From: Cristatella mucedo
Lineage: Eukaryota > Bryozoa > Phylactolaemata > Cristatellidae
Length of the DNA stretch: 64,000 bases
Direction of reading: 5' to 3'
Assembly: GCA_009760855.2 (NCBI GenBank)
Contig: WPIO01000001.1
Span: forward strand, 24,197,001-24,261,000
Of this stretch, positions 10,467 through 20,310 are shown piece by piece. How positions within the stretch are numbered: position 1 is the stretch's first letter; every line of letters starts with the position of its first letter. A program made the position numbers and the translations under genes. The notes beneath the pieces were generated by a model. That model was not told the origin of the DNA, made no database searches, and saw nothing but the letters and a program-made list of their open reading frames with translations.

Positions 10467-11639
10467 AGATGCCCCCAATCTTCCCTCTGTGGGGGGCTCT
10501 CAGCCAGGAGTCTCTCTTCTGTGTGGGTCCCAGCCAGGATACTATACTGGCGAACTTCTACGCACTTGGCTAACCTAACTAAAATGTGGAAGGGAATTAC
10601 TGAGCCGACCTTAAAGGCGTACATAAAAATAATGATAACAATAATAATACATACATAAATAACATACAATGATGGCTGTGAACTGCTCGAAACTTTGTTC
10701 CCACGAGACCTCCCAAGTTGTTGCACAATAGGAATCGTATTCTGGCCTATAATTATGCAATACGATGCCACTGCGAGTAGCATCGTCAGTTCCTCTCATA
10801 AGCCGCGAGTGCGAGCGCACCTTCCTCCGCGAGCATTAAAACATTCCAGGCGACATCGCTTTCACGATAGTCGCGCCGTGAGCACCACGCACGGATGCGG
10901 TCACGCTGATCTTTCTAGGCGGTGGAGCTTGGCAGGACGACACGGTTACGTTATCTCCGCAGTAATGCGCAAGAGAAGTCGTGCGGTCACGGCGTCGCAT
11001 GAGAGTTTAGCACAGCCATATCGATGAGCGCCCTAAGAAAATGTACCTTGCGCCTCGTTTTTCCGCTACTACAAAGAGTAAGTCTGGCCAAACCGATAGT
11101 CGGTAAGCGCGTCTCAGATCGTCCACCAGTCGCAAACGACCCATGCGCGGGAAGAAGTATGAAATTTCCTGCCTCCGACATCAAAGATGGCTTTAGCCGG
11201 GTGCACCATCTGAAGGTACTTTATTGGTCGAGGGCGTGGTCTCCGTTTGTCAAGATCTCGTGAGGGTTTGACCTGACCTTAGCATTAAATGCACAACGGC
11301 TTAATCTCTTGAGCTTAACATTGAGCTTAAATTTTTTCAAGCCTGTGTTATGTTTGACTCTCCTAGCGACATACTGCAGTTAAATACGTTCACTAAGCAT
11401 AGCAATTCAAGCTGCCGCAATCGAAGAACTTTTGCTCTGTCGCTTAAATAAAGAGCGGCGAGCTGTTTTAGCGCTGTTCTACAGGCAAGTGTACGAGTAT
11501 GAGATGGCGCTAAAAGGCTTGCGGATAATGAGTGGGACTTTTGCCAGTTTCGTTCTCGACGTTCTGAAACGGCGAGCTAAATCTGCCAGATTATGTCTTA
11601 TATTCATTATTTGCAGTTTCTGAATTGTAAAGACTACGA
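10467..11639. other. GC-richer unassigned region with a possible first exon
   Basis: Several frames of about 60-110 codons overlap here on both strands, and none resembles a known protein. One point deserves note: ATG at 11,024 opens a basic, hydroxyl-rich start (MSALRKCTLRLVFPLLQ) that runs into CAAAGAGTAAGT, a strong 5' splice site consensus. A mitochondrial-type presequence exon is possible, but no second exon could be found. Confidence 0.25.
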
Positions 11640-12115
11640 AACAGTTATTCGATAATCTAAGGCCAAGGTCGCATAAAAGCCGACACCATTCGATAGGCAG
11701 ACAGTTGTGTTTCCAGAGTTGGCGTAGGCATTTAGTTCGATTTGAGCGCTAGGCCGCCGCGGAGCCGCTGATGTACGCCAGGGCCGCTGCCGAACGCCAG
11801 TATCCCCTGTTGCTGTCAAACAGACTTGTCTACGTTATGGGTATGGACTTGGTATGTGATAAGGTATGGAACGCTCTTCGTCGCTGCCGTATTCCGCTAC
11901 TACGTAGGCAAAGCTGCGCGCATTGGCGCTGCACCTACAAGTCGCTAGCCGCGATACAAGGTTCAGGCGTCGCCGGTATTCGGTGCACGTCGGCTGAGAG
12001 TAGCACCATTACGAGCGCCTAGCAGCGTTGCGAGTGTTTGCGACATATAGTTCTGCCCATACGTGGAAGCGGCGCACCACGTTTGCAACAATTTTCTCGA
12101 CAGCAATAATCTAGG
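11640..12115 (+). repeat. Unclassified interspersed repeat family D, copy 1
   Basis: This stretch aligns base for base over most of its length with 37,960-38,420. Shared words include CGATAATC, AAAGCCG, GCTGTCAAACAGACTTGTCT, ACAAGTCGCTAGC, TAGCACCATTACGA and AGTTCTGCCC. A shorter copy is at 13,590-13,810. All three are in the same orientation. I see no terminal inverted repeats, poly(A) tail or tRNA promoter, so the class is unknown. Confidence 0.65.
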
Positions 12116-12506
12116 CCGTATTGTATAGCTAAATGGGGCGCGGGAACTACAAACGTACCGCCGAACGTAGTCTTCGCGGCGCGCACCACGGTCTGTACGC
12201 ATGCAGCGCCGGCCACAAAGCACCACTCTTCTACGGATCAGGAAAAATATGCCTTGACTCATCTTCGTACAGTGCACTTGCGCTACTCGTCAAACGACGC
12301 CTGCGCTTCGGCCGCTCGAGTCCCTGAGACGCGCCACGCCAGTCCATTTGCCGAACTTCTGCCAGACCGGATCTCTGCTAAGCTGATAGGCTCGCCTGCC
12401 CAGCATACACCGATCGAGCTACACTTGCGGAGCCCACTGACCTATGCAGGTCACCGGACAAGTCGTGAATGAGAGGAGGATGCGTTGCTTGCCCTCCACT
12501 CTGTAT
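12116..12506. other. GC-rich unassigned region
   Basis: CpG-rich with many overlapping short frames, none supportable as a gene. Confidence 0.3.
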
Positions 12507-12532
12507 ATCCTCCTATAGCATATCCTACAGTA

Positions 12533-12650
12533 TAATAATAATAATAATAATAATACATTTGATAAAGCGCCCTCGGAGAACTCAATCTCTTTCTAGGTGC
12601 TTTATATTTGCTGCAAAGGAAAAACGATCGAATGGTGAGTGGTATCTTAG
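12533..12650 (-). mobile_element. Family A 3' end with target-site duplication
   Basis: Minus-strand tail, hairpin and ~60 bp of 3' UTR. The flanks repeat each other: ctcctatagcatatcctaca at left (about 12,510) and ctcctatagtataacctata at right (about 12,652). This is an imperfect target-site duplication of about 20 bp, consistent with target-primed insertion of a severely 5'-truncated copy. Confidence 0.8.
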
Positions 12651-12675
12651 TCTCCTATAGTATAACCTATAATAT

Positions 12676-12795
12676 ATCTCCTTGATGATCGAGGTCGTGG
12701 GCTCAACACCTGCTGCGTATGCGAAGTGCCTATTTGAAGTGCCTATGTACAGATTAAGTCCTCTTGGGCTGCTATACAGATAAATTATATCAATC
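12676..12795 (+). mobile_element. SINE II copy, head-truncated
   Basis: Begins at a B-box remnant (GGTCGTGGGCTCAACACC) and continues to AAGTGCCTATGTACAGATTAAG, CTCTTGGGCTGCTATACAGAT and an AT-rich tail, matching SINE II at 373-520. Confidence 0.6.
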
Positions 12796-12900
12796 TCTAT
12801 TCAGGCGCTTTATATTTGTCATTTGGCTCGAGCTCATGACTTAATGATTAAAGGCCATCATCTGACCCATAGGTCACAACCAGGGCTCTAATCAGGATGC
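12796..12900 (-). mobile_element. SINE II copy, tail-to-tail with its neighbour
   Basis: The reverse complement carries the SINE II head (a GGTCAGATGATGGCC-like stretch, GAGCTCGAGCC) and the AAGCGCCTGAATAGAGATTG hairpin half. Its tail directly meets the tail of the preceding plus-strand copy, forming an inverted pair. Confidence 0.55.
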
Positions 12901-13589
12901 TAAATCCAAGAAAACAGCCAAAAAAAAGCTACAGAACTTGGAGGGTGCTTTGCTAGAATGTCAGGATGAACCGGCTTCTTTTGTGAATTTAGTGGAATGA
13001 GGCATAAAATGCATTTGCCCTTCGTTCTCTGACATAACAGTAGCAACCATGATCGAATTTCAGGTACGCTCTTGTCGTGACGAAGTGATGAAGAGAACAG
13101 TGAGTTTACGGTGAGCGTACGTGCGAGCGCCGCAGATGGCGGGAAACATGTGCAATTCTCCGTTGCCTTATGGCCCCGGACAAGCCCGTTAATTCTATGG
13201 CGATCTTTGACGGGATCAAAGCACTTCTAGAAGGATACGTATCATTAGAGCCGTTATAAATAGCCGAGACTCGTATATTTCAGCGAAGATATAAGCAGCC
13301 CGGTGAAGAAACACCAAAACTTGTATAACATTTAAGGGCTATTGAAATGGCGACATGCTAAATCCCCAGCCCTATGATTACTTAGATATTATTATTCAAG
13401 GATCCTGATTTAAAAAATGGCTAGCAACGGATTATATGATAACCTATGGCTAGATGTCAAGGAATATTCAGTCGCTTGTGCTCTGGGTTTTGGGCAAAGT
13501 AGGAGTTTCGCTCGAGACCTCGGGTCAGGCAGAGGATATGCGTTCTGTCCGCCTAACGAGAGTTAGTGGAAACCGTGGCTGTTTCTGCA
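12901..13589. other. No gene seen
   Basis: No coding frame or named repeat can be supported. Confidence 0.3.
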
Positions 13590-13810
13590 AGCCTTTAAGC
13601 CTCCGTCGCTGTCGGATAGACTTAGCTGTGTTATGGATACGGGCTTGTTATATTTATGCATGGATGCTCTTCGTTGCTGTCAAGTTCTGCCGCTACCGGC
13701 ATTCCGGCGTGCATCGGCGCTATATGTACATGTCTCTAGCCTTGCCCAAGATCAAGAGTCACCAGCGTGTTGCATTGGCTAGGACTAGCTTCATTACAAG
13801 CGTGGCCTTC
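13590..13810 (+). repeat. Repeat family D, partial copy
   Basis: Shares with the other two copies the words CGCTGTCGGATAGACTTAGCTGTGTTATGGATACGG (in pieces) and GTCTCTAGCC. More diverged than the copies at 11.6 and 38.0 kb. Confidence 0.45.
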
Positions 13811-14220
13811 GCGGCTTTGGTCTGTCCTGACGTGAAAACCACTAGACTCCGCTTGAATTACTATTTCGGCGAGCTGCAACTCGATAAATTGCAGCCGCCG
13901 CCGAGCAATCTCGGAGAGAAGCCGGTTCATGGCACAGACTCTTTCTGATTGCAAAAAAAAAATGTTGACAAGCTTCGAAATCCCGGAAAAAAGCCCGGAA
14001 CTCGTTCCGGCTTCTGTCACAGTGAGCATTGACTTGGTATCATTTAAACCTCAGGAAAAGACGCGTACGGCTGCTTGTCGATTACTCTTAGTTATTGCTT
14101 AACTTACAACGAATTATCAAGCACCTTGATAGTGACTTGATTCTCTCTGGGTGTTAAACAAAAGATATTACTGTTATTATTATTCTTAGAATAGGTCTCT
14201 TCCATGTGACCGATGGCATT
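13811..14220. other. Unassigned; contains a short motif shared with 50.4 kb
   Basis: Bases 14,108-14,152 (aattatcaagcaccttgata...) resemble 50,418-50,462 (aattgcaaagcacctggata...). This may be the end of another, older LINE family (translation KHLDSN). The rest is unassigned. Confidence 0.3.
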
Positions 14221-14221
14221 C

Positions 14222-15565
14222 TAGCTAGAAAATTATGACTGCCCTAGGTCTGCGAGATCTGTCAGCTGCCTTTCACACCATTGATCACGTTGTTCTACTT
14301 GAACGATAGAGAACAACGATCGGTCTAGCAGACGAGGCACTGGCGTGGTTTAAAATCGTACTTGTCTGATCTTGTTCAATCCGTGTCGTGTAGAAGTCAG
14401 GTCTCACACGAGAAGGGACACCTGTGGAGTCCATCGAGGGTCTGTACTCGGTCCCTTGCTGTTCTCCATTTATACTCAGCCTCTGGGAAAAGTGATAAAG
14501 GCCCGTGAAATAGGATATCACTTTTATGCTGAGGATACTCAGCTGTATTTGTCATTCAAACCGTCGAAATCTGCTGCAGCAACTGAGAAACCGAATGCTT
14601 GCCTTGCCGGCATTCGATCCTGGATGTCGGAAAACTTCTTGAAACCAAATGATGATAAAACCGAACTGCTGCTCATAGGGTACCCTAAGCGTGTGGCTAG
14701 ATTAAAAGGTTTTGCCCTTCTAATAGGTGATGCGGTTGTGCGACCATCACCACGTGCTCGAAATTTAGGTGTCGTTTTCGACAGCTGTCTGATTTTAGAA
14801 AGCTTCATTACGAAGACTGCTTCTACAGCTAGCCATCACGTCCGATCCCTATCCAAGATTAGGAGCTGTCTTCCACAGTGACATCCAAAAGATTTAACTC
14901 GTTCCTTAGTTCTGTCTTGGCTTGATTATTGTAATTCCCTTTTGGCTGGGCTACCAAAGAAAGCAACTATGCGACCGCAGATGGCTATGAATATGGCTGC
15001 AATGCTAGTCTTCAAGTCCCAGAGGCTTGAGCAGGTGTCTCCTTTGCTAAAAGAGCTAGGATGGCTGCCGTTTGAGCAACGGATGCAGAGAAAAGTTCTT
15101 ACGCTGACCCACAAGGCCCGCCACGGCTTGGCTCCTTCGTACCGAGCTGAACTGTTGCACGAGTTTAAGCCTGTTCGCGCCCTCAGGTCCTGTGTGGACA
15201 ATAAATTAGCTGTTCCATTCCTCGCTTAAAGACCGTTGGCGGCAGATGCTTTAGCTCTGTAGGTCCTAGACTTTGGAACTTGCTTCCACGATTCTTTTGC
15301 AACCACTACTCTCCTGCTGCCGACTGTGGCTCATTCTTTTCAGCGATCCTGAGCTGCTACTTCCATGCTACTCACTACCTCAACTGCTCTCCTGACTCTG
15401 CTATGCTTCCCACTTTATCTTTGTTGCGCGAGACGAAGTCGGTTGAGTACCGAATGCGTACCGAAAGCCGCTTAGGCTGTGAGTGGGCTATACGAAACTC
15501 TCCTGGGTAACACCCACATAGTCTTTATGATTTTGTGGAGTTACAGACGGAGATACATTACATTC
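14222..15565 (+). mobile_element. Family B LINE, 5'-truncated, decayed RT
   Basis: Starts inside the RT domain (LRDLSAAFHTIDH) and runs to the family B 3' UTR (TGGAGTTACAGACGGAGATA, tail ACATTACATT-like). Reading frame is kept in blocks: 14,372-14,881, 14,942-15,229 and 15,280-15,510. Stops and frameshifts separate them. The catalytic box reads YAED where the best copy (57.4 kb) has YADD, so the enzyme would be dead even without the frameshifts. Confidence 0.85.
14372..14881 (+). pseudogene. RT palm/thumb fragment of family B
   Basis: About 170 codons of reverse transcriptase: a [16 protein letters not shown] block, then [14 protein letters not shown] with the second catalytic aspartates altered (AED for ADD), then [20 protein letters not shown] and [10 protein letters not shown]. 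It ends at a stop in SCLPQ, where the intact copy continues with WLVKNLT. Upstream RT blocks are in another frame. Its relative at 56,412-57,690 is uninterrupted. Confidence 0.8.
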
Positions 15566-16560
15566 CATTGCATTGCTTGGCTCCACTAGATCTATGGGAA
15601 GCATCTGAAACAATTGGTCACACGATCCTGCGTGAGCGACAGAGGTCTACAATCGATCTGGGCGAAGAGGCTCTGGCGTTATTACAATCGTCCAAGTGTC
15701 CAGTGTCCAGACAATGCTTTGTGGCGGTTAAGTCTCATAAATATTATACAGTAGGCCCACCATTTTGCTTGCGAACTTCAAAGAAGATCTGTTCTTGGTC
15801 CATTGCTGCTCTCCATCTAAGCAGAGAATTCAGAGGAAGTAAATTTGGCACACAGCATTGACTATCGCCTCTATGCCGACATAAACCAACTGTACATTTA
15901 TCCTTCAAGCCCTCTGAATCAGCTGTGCCACTATCGATAAACTGACCGCCTGCTTTTCATGCATTTGATCTTGGAAGACGACCAGTTTCCTCATGCCAAG
16001 CGGCGATATAACTGAACCCACCCGTTGCGGAATATCTCAACTATGGTTAGACTAAGCAACTTTGCTCCCAATAATTGGAGGTACGCGATGCGACCGTAGT
16101 AAAGTGCTGGAAATTTAGGTGTCCTCCATGACAGTTGCTCGGTTTTTAAATTTTTTACCCGGAAAAAAGGGCACCTGCTAGTCATCATGTTCGATCCTTG
16201 CTTATGATTGGCGATCGCTTACCGAAATGCTGGCTACAGACCACACTAACTCTGCGGTTCAGTCTAGATCGGACGACAGCAATTCAGTATTTGCACACGG
16301 CTACCGAAAAATGCCACTTAGTCTCCACGTATAGGTTCTAAATTTGGCCGCAATGTTGATTTATAAATCTGAAACATTCAATGGCATGTCTTCGTTGATT
16401 AAATGGGCTTCGATGACTCCTGGTTGATCAAAGCATGCAGAGTAGATTCCAACACTGACCCACAAAAGCCGCCATAGCTTGCTCCTTCGTACCCATTCAA
16501 CCTGAAAAAAAGCTGTTAAAGCTAAATCACGGGTCTGCCCTCATGAGAAGACGCGACCGA
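15566..16560 (+). mobile_element. Older family B copy directly behind the first
   Basis: Much more diverged, but the family B order is kept: EALALLQSS near 15,665, RLYADINQLYIY near 15,868, NLGVLHDSCS near 16,108, NLAAMLIYKSETF near 16,338, LTHKSRHSLL near 16,460. It begins right after the 3' end of the younger copy, so the younger element may have inserted at or near the older one's truncated end. Confidence 0.6.
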
Positions 16561-16669
16561 GCAGTCTACAGCCATTCAAGCCCCTTTTCCTAGAGCATCC
16601 CATTAACCCCTGGAAAGTCACAGCCCCTCTCGGGCCTCAACCGGCCGTCCAGGGGGATGGCCTGCCAGC

Positions 16670-17366
16670 CTTAATAATAATAATGAAAGTAAAAATAATA
16701 ATAATGCATTTAATATAGCGCCCTCGGAGAACTCAATCTCTTTCTAGGCAATTTACATTTGCTGCAAAGGAAGCATAATCGAATGGTTAGTGGTAGCATG
16801 CTCAATAAACAACAAGAATAACATGGTTACGGGTGACATGACAGGGTCAGCATGCAAGTGTGGTTAGTGGCAGCATGCACAATGTCAGCACGCATAGGCA
16901 CATAAAGGACTAATCACAAGGACTCACTAGAATCAATCATAAATAGTTGTGCTTTTAGCTTCTTTTTAAGCCTGGTGAAGTCAGAAAATTTCACGACGCA
17001 AGTCGGAAGTGATTTCCATGCTTTGGGAGCATACGAACTAAAGGCACCATCTCTAAAGGATTTGAGGTTTTTACGAGGTATTGGTAATCTGTTAGATTCC
17101 GAAAAGCAGTTGTACGATGGTGTGCGAGTAGATCTGATAGCTAGGTTAAAGCCAAAAAGTGAAGGGACCTAAAAGTGAGTGACCAAATCTTGAAGTCGAT
17201 GCGTTGCTTGACTGAGAGGCACTGCAGGTCGGCGAGAAGCGGTGTGATGTGACAACTGTGATGTACAGGAAAGACGAGCCTAGCTGCATAATTTTGCACG
17301 AGCTGTAAGCACCTGATTGCACATGCCGTTAGGCCAGCAAGCAGTGAGTTTCACAAGTCAAGGCGG
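16670..17366 (-). mobile_element. Family A LINE, low-coordinate half
   Basis: Minus-strand copy with tail, hairpin, 3' UTR and RT C-terminal region. It is interrupted at 17,366, and the same element resumes at 18,867. The two halves line up with the uninterrupted copy at 27.28-28.13 kb with little or nothing missing. Confidence 0.8.
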
Positions 17367-17929
17367 TGTAGTTCGGCTCGCACAGCAGAGAGCCAGCCGA
17401 TGACCAACACCCAACAGTTTGTTATGCGACGCACCGAGCAGAGGGAAGCACGGCTCCCTTCGCCCCCTTCGCCCATTCGACTCTCTTTCCGAGACTCCGG
17501 CTGTGCACCGGCCAACCCTGATGGTGAATCCACCATCTGTTCGCCAGTGGGCTACCGGCCTGTGTCCACGACACATCACAGGCAGACCACAGCTATTCTC
17601 TAGCCCCTCTCGGTGGTGCTCCTAACAGCTATTCACAAGCGGTTTATCAGAGGAGCAGTATAGGCCTGCAAATATCCCAACTACACGCCCCCTTGACCTT
17701 ATGGTCACAAGTTCTCAGCAGCAACACATGTAGCTGCAATGTACAGTGCTGCATTGAGCGAGCCTGCCCTCTACAAATGCGACACTACACATCAAGTGCC
17801 GTATCGGCATAGCGCCAACATCAAGAGCTGACCCCACACGCATGCTGGCTACCTTGCAGCTGCTCACAGGAAACGTGCTGATGCGCAGCCTTTCGCGACC
17901 AGCCCGCAACCTGAGCTACCGGCCATCGT

Positions 17930-18260
17930 CACCGAACTGACGTCCACAGCCACCGTTTTTCGGACGTTGGCCGCCATCGCTCCATCCGCTTCAGCAGATC
18001 CTGCCTCTGAGTCTCAGATCTGCGCAGCTGCTTCTCCGGCCTGCACAGACTTTCCGGCCTGCACAAGACTTTCCGGCCTACACAGCCTCTCCGTCCTCCG
18101 AAGCCTCTCCCGCCTTCGCAATCTCTCCGACCTGCACAGTCTCGACGACCTTCGCAGACTCTCCAGCCTGCACAGTCTCTTCGTCCTGAGCAGACTCTCC
18201 GGCCCGCCGAGTCTCCCCTGCCTGCACACACTCTCCGGCCTGGGCAGCATCACAGCCCAC
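17930..18260. repeat. Degenerate short tandem repeat inside the gag-like frame
   Basis: Plus-strand units of the type CTCTCCGGCCTGCACAGNCT recur with 12-18 bp steps. They encode Gln-Ala-Gly-Glu units on the minus strand and a misleading Leu/Ser-rich pattern on the plus strand. Confidence 0.65.
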
Positions 18261-18746
18261 CGGCTTGTCGCACGCCAACGTTGCCTTCATGGCTTGCGCT
18301 TCATCGCAGGCCATTGCCCCTCTGTTGGACGCTACCGCATCTCCGACCGTTGCCACCGTGTGGCAACCTGGCAAACCTCTGTACTGGCACACCGTCGCTG
18401 ATTGCTGCTGTCGCTTCCGGTTGCTCCTGTTGGTCCTCTCCTTCCGACTAGCCTTTACCCGATCACAGTGCATCAATCTTGCTCTACCGGCCGGCCTGGT
18501 GAATGCCCTCACTAGGGTCTCAAGCAGCTTGGCATAGTCATCTTGCACTACCCGCAGAAGCCTCGAGGCAAACGTGAAGGCCCCGCCTTGCATCGCAAAT
18601 AGCAAAAACAAGTGCAACTCACTCGGTTCGTAGATACTCTTCCCAAAATTCCTCTCGAAGTTCAGCAGCCAGCCAACGAAGTCTCCGAAGCCATCGAAGC
18701 TTTGGGACGCTGCACAAGACATCTCCAAGGGCGTCATCGGCTCCAT
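18078..18746 (-). pseudogene. Gag-like frame
   Basis: From ATG at 18,746 (MEPMTPLEMS) the frame has a WLLNFERNFGKSIYEPSEL block, then AMQGGAFTFASRL and VVQDDYAKLLETLVRAF. This spacing of Trp, Leu and acidic residues resembles the capsid region of Ty3-type Gag proteins. A basic stretch (KASRKERTNRSNRKRQQQ) follows. The C-terminal third is a degenerate repeat around QAGESVQAGE. No CCHC zinc knuckle is visible and no pol frame follows. The family assignment is inference from pattern, not a search. Confidence 0.5.
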
Positions 18747-18866
18747 CCTCAGAAATAGCTTGTAGATTAAACAATGCCCTTCCAAGTGAGTACGTACGTG
18801 GAAGCAGGCAGAACACCGAAGCAGGTTCGCAGGAACGTGCTAGCGCCTGCAGCGCTCCCCCAAACA

Positions 18867-19045
18867 GAGGCTGGATGTTACAAATGCATGGACCGATCTA
18901 GATATGGTATCCCTGTCTAAACAAGCCAGCATTTTAGCAATGTTTTGTAGCTGAAAGTAGGCAGACTTGACTGTGGAGCTGGTGTGGTCGTCTAGTGAAA
19001 GGTCACTTTGGAACATCGCACCTAGATTTCGTGCAGCCTTTTAGA
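18867..19045 (-). mobile_element. Family A LINE, high-coordinate half
   Basis: Continues the element of 16,670-17,366 without a gap: minus-strand words for LVHAFVT-like, KDRDTxSK-like and YFQLQNIAKML sequence, ending near the ARNLG block (cacctagatttcgtgc in plus orientation). Confidence 0.75.
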
Positions 19046-19107
19046 GCGAGTCGAGTTTTGCACAGCATCGCAGCGGTTTATCCCCATAGAGGGCCGCCTG
19101 TTCCAGA

Positions 19108-19515
19108 AAATGTGTAATTAATTTGTATAGCACCCGAAGAGAGCTTAATCTCTATTCAAGCCCTTCACGTATGCCGTGGGACTCGAGCCCAGGGGTGGAG
19201 CCAGAAATTTCAGGTTGAGGGCAATGCACGGCCTAAGGCTCCCAGTGACCTAGTGACAAAGGTACCACCTACAAACAGTCTAAGAAAAAATTAAAAAATC
19301 TATTCGACTCGTTTCTTTCGCTCCTCCACACTGCTCCTGCCCCTGGGGCCTTGGGAAATTTGACCCAGGATATTGGTACTTCCCTCTGCTCATGGGGAGG
19401 GGGCAGTTACTCCCTGGCTCCGCCCTGCTCGAGCCCACTACCTCAGTCATCGAATACATTCACCACGACCTCGGTCGGGGCGAGCATCTCAGCCTGTGGG
19501 CCAAACCAGTGCAGC
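19108..19515 (-). mobile_element. SINE II copy split by a MITE
   Basis: The two halves (19,108-19,189 and 19,428-19,515) together make one SINE II: on the minus strand the head (TGGTTTGGCCCACAGGCTGA...) is followed by GGCTCGAG, then the LINE-like hairpin half and tail. The break falls in the B-box string CTCGAGCC, which is duplicated on both sides of the insert. Confidence 0.75.
19190..19427. mobile_element. hAT-type MITE, 238 bp
   Basis: Ends are near-perfect inverted repeats: CAGGGGTGGAGCCAG at left and the reverse complement of CTGGCTCCGCCCTG at right. An exact 8 bp direct repeat (ctcgagcc) flanks it at 19,182-19,189 and 19,428-19,435. An 8 bp target duplication and CAGGG termini are typical of hAT transposons. 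There is no coding capacity, so it is non-autonomous. Confidence 0.85.
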
Positions 19516-19945
19516 CGGGCGCTGTGACGGCGTTCCGTAGGCTCCACGTCAGCAGTCTAGGTCCTCGTCAAAGATCCTGGCCCCTAAGGTATATAGAAAT
19601 CTCCTGCTAAGAAACTGCTGGAAAATGTGGCCTTCTTAATCAACTCATTCGGCCGCTTCACAGCGACGGCCTTCGGTTTCTAACCGTACCTAGTCAACTA
19701 AGAACTGAATATCCAGCCCAAGCTTTCCTATTAGCTGTCGCACCGGACCGCACCGGGCAAAATAAAAAGAATCCGTTGAGTATTCAGCCACTTCCTCTGA
19801 AAGCCTGGAAGGGTTGCCAGACTTGATGAGCGACTGCAGGCACTCGTAAGCTGGCATGCGTTCACACGCCCAATAGGCAACGTGAAGTCCAATCGCTCGT
19901 CGTGACGGGAGCGTACAGATAGATATAATGAAAAGGGACTGAGAG
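19516..19945. other. No gene seen
   Basis: Unassigned sequence without supportable frames. Confidence 0.3.
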
Positions 19946-20137
19946 GCGATTGGCTAGGAATGTATCCTTGAGCTAATAAAAGTTTTTTGCAAGCCATCGT
20001 AGACCGAAGTTCCTAATCTTAGGTAGGGATCGGACGTGATGACTAGCTGTGGAGGCAATCTTTTTAACGAAACTTTACAAATTTAGGCGCCTGCCGAAGA
20101 CGACGCCTAAATTCCGAGCAAGAAGTGATGGTTACAA

Positions 20138-20310
20138 GTTAGCCGCCATGGCTCACTAGTGAAGGCGGTTGCTTTACACGACCTCCCCCCGAGGTCGTGG
20201 GTTCGAATCCTGTAGTGGCGATCCTTTATCGCCGCTGCAAGCGGGGGATTGAAGTAAAGACTCATCTGTCGCTATACAAAAGTGGCTGTTAAATCAGCTA
20301 GTATGGTAGC
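20138..20310 (+). mobile_element. SINE I copy, best preserved
   Basis: Has a clear A-box-like TGGCTCACTAG (20,149) and a perfect B-box GGTTCGAATCC (20,200), then TTTATCGCCGCTGCAAGCGG, a CATCTGTCGCTATACAAAAG block and a 3' end GGCTGTTAAATCAGCTA. It interrupts the family B LINE, whose sequence resumes at its far side, so it is younger than that LINE. It is not a functional tRNA gene: the acceptor arms do not pair. Confidence 0.85.

Larger units (their letters stand above)
17367..18866 (-). mobile_element. 1.5 kb gag-bearing LTR-type element inserted in a LINE
   Basis: The insert has TG...CA termini (minus strand TGTTTGGGGGAGCG ... CCGAACTACA) and near-identical flanks (aaggcgg at left, gaggctgg at right), as expected for an LTR element with a short target duplication. 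It carries a gag-like frame and a low-complexity tract but no protease, RT or integrase. The last ~200 bp on the minus strand aligns with 33,530-33,726 (shared GGAGCCGTGC, GGCTGGCTCTCTGC, ACTACA). A second full LTR could not be identified inside, so this is either a non-autonomous element or a deleted one. Confidence 0.6.

Noticed and set aside
17967-18401. Plus-strand frame that looks like a leucine-rich repeat protein (LHSLSVLRSL-type units)
   Set aside because: It is antisense to the repetitive end of the gag-like frame; the pattern comes from a 12-18 bp DNA repeat, and spacing does not fit true LRRs.
20145-20230. Functional tRNA gene
   Set aside because: Internal A- and B-box motifs are present, but acceptor and other stems do not pair and the sequence continues as a dispersed SINE.
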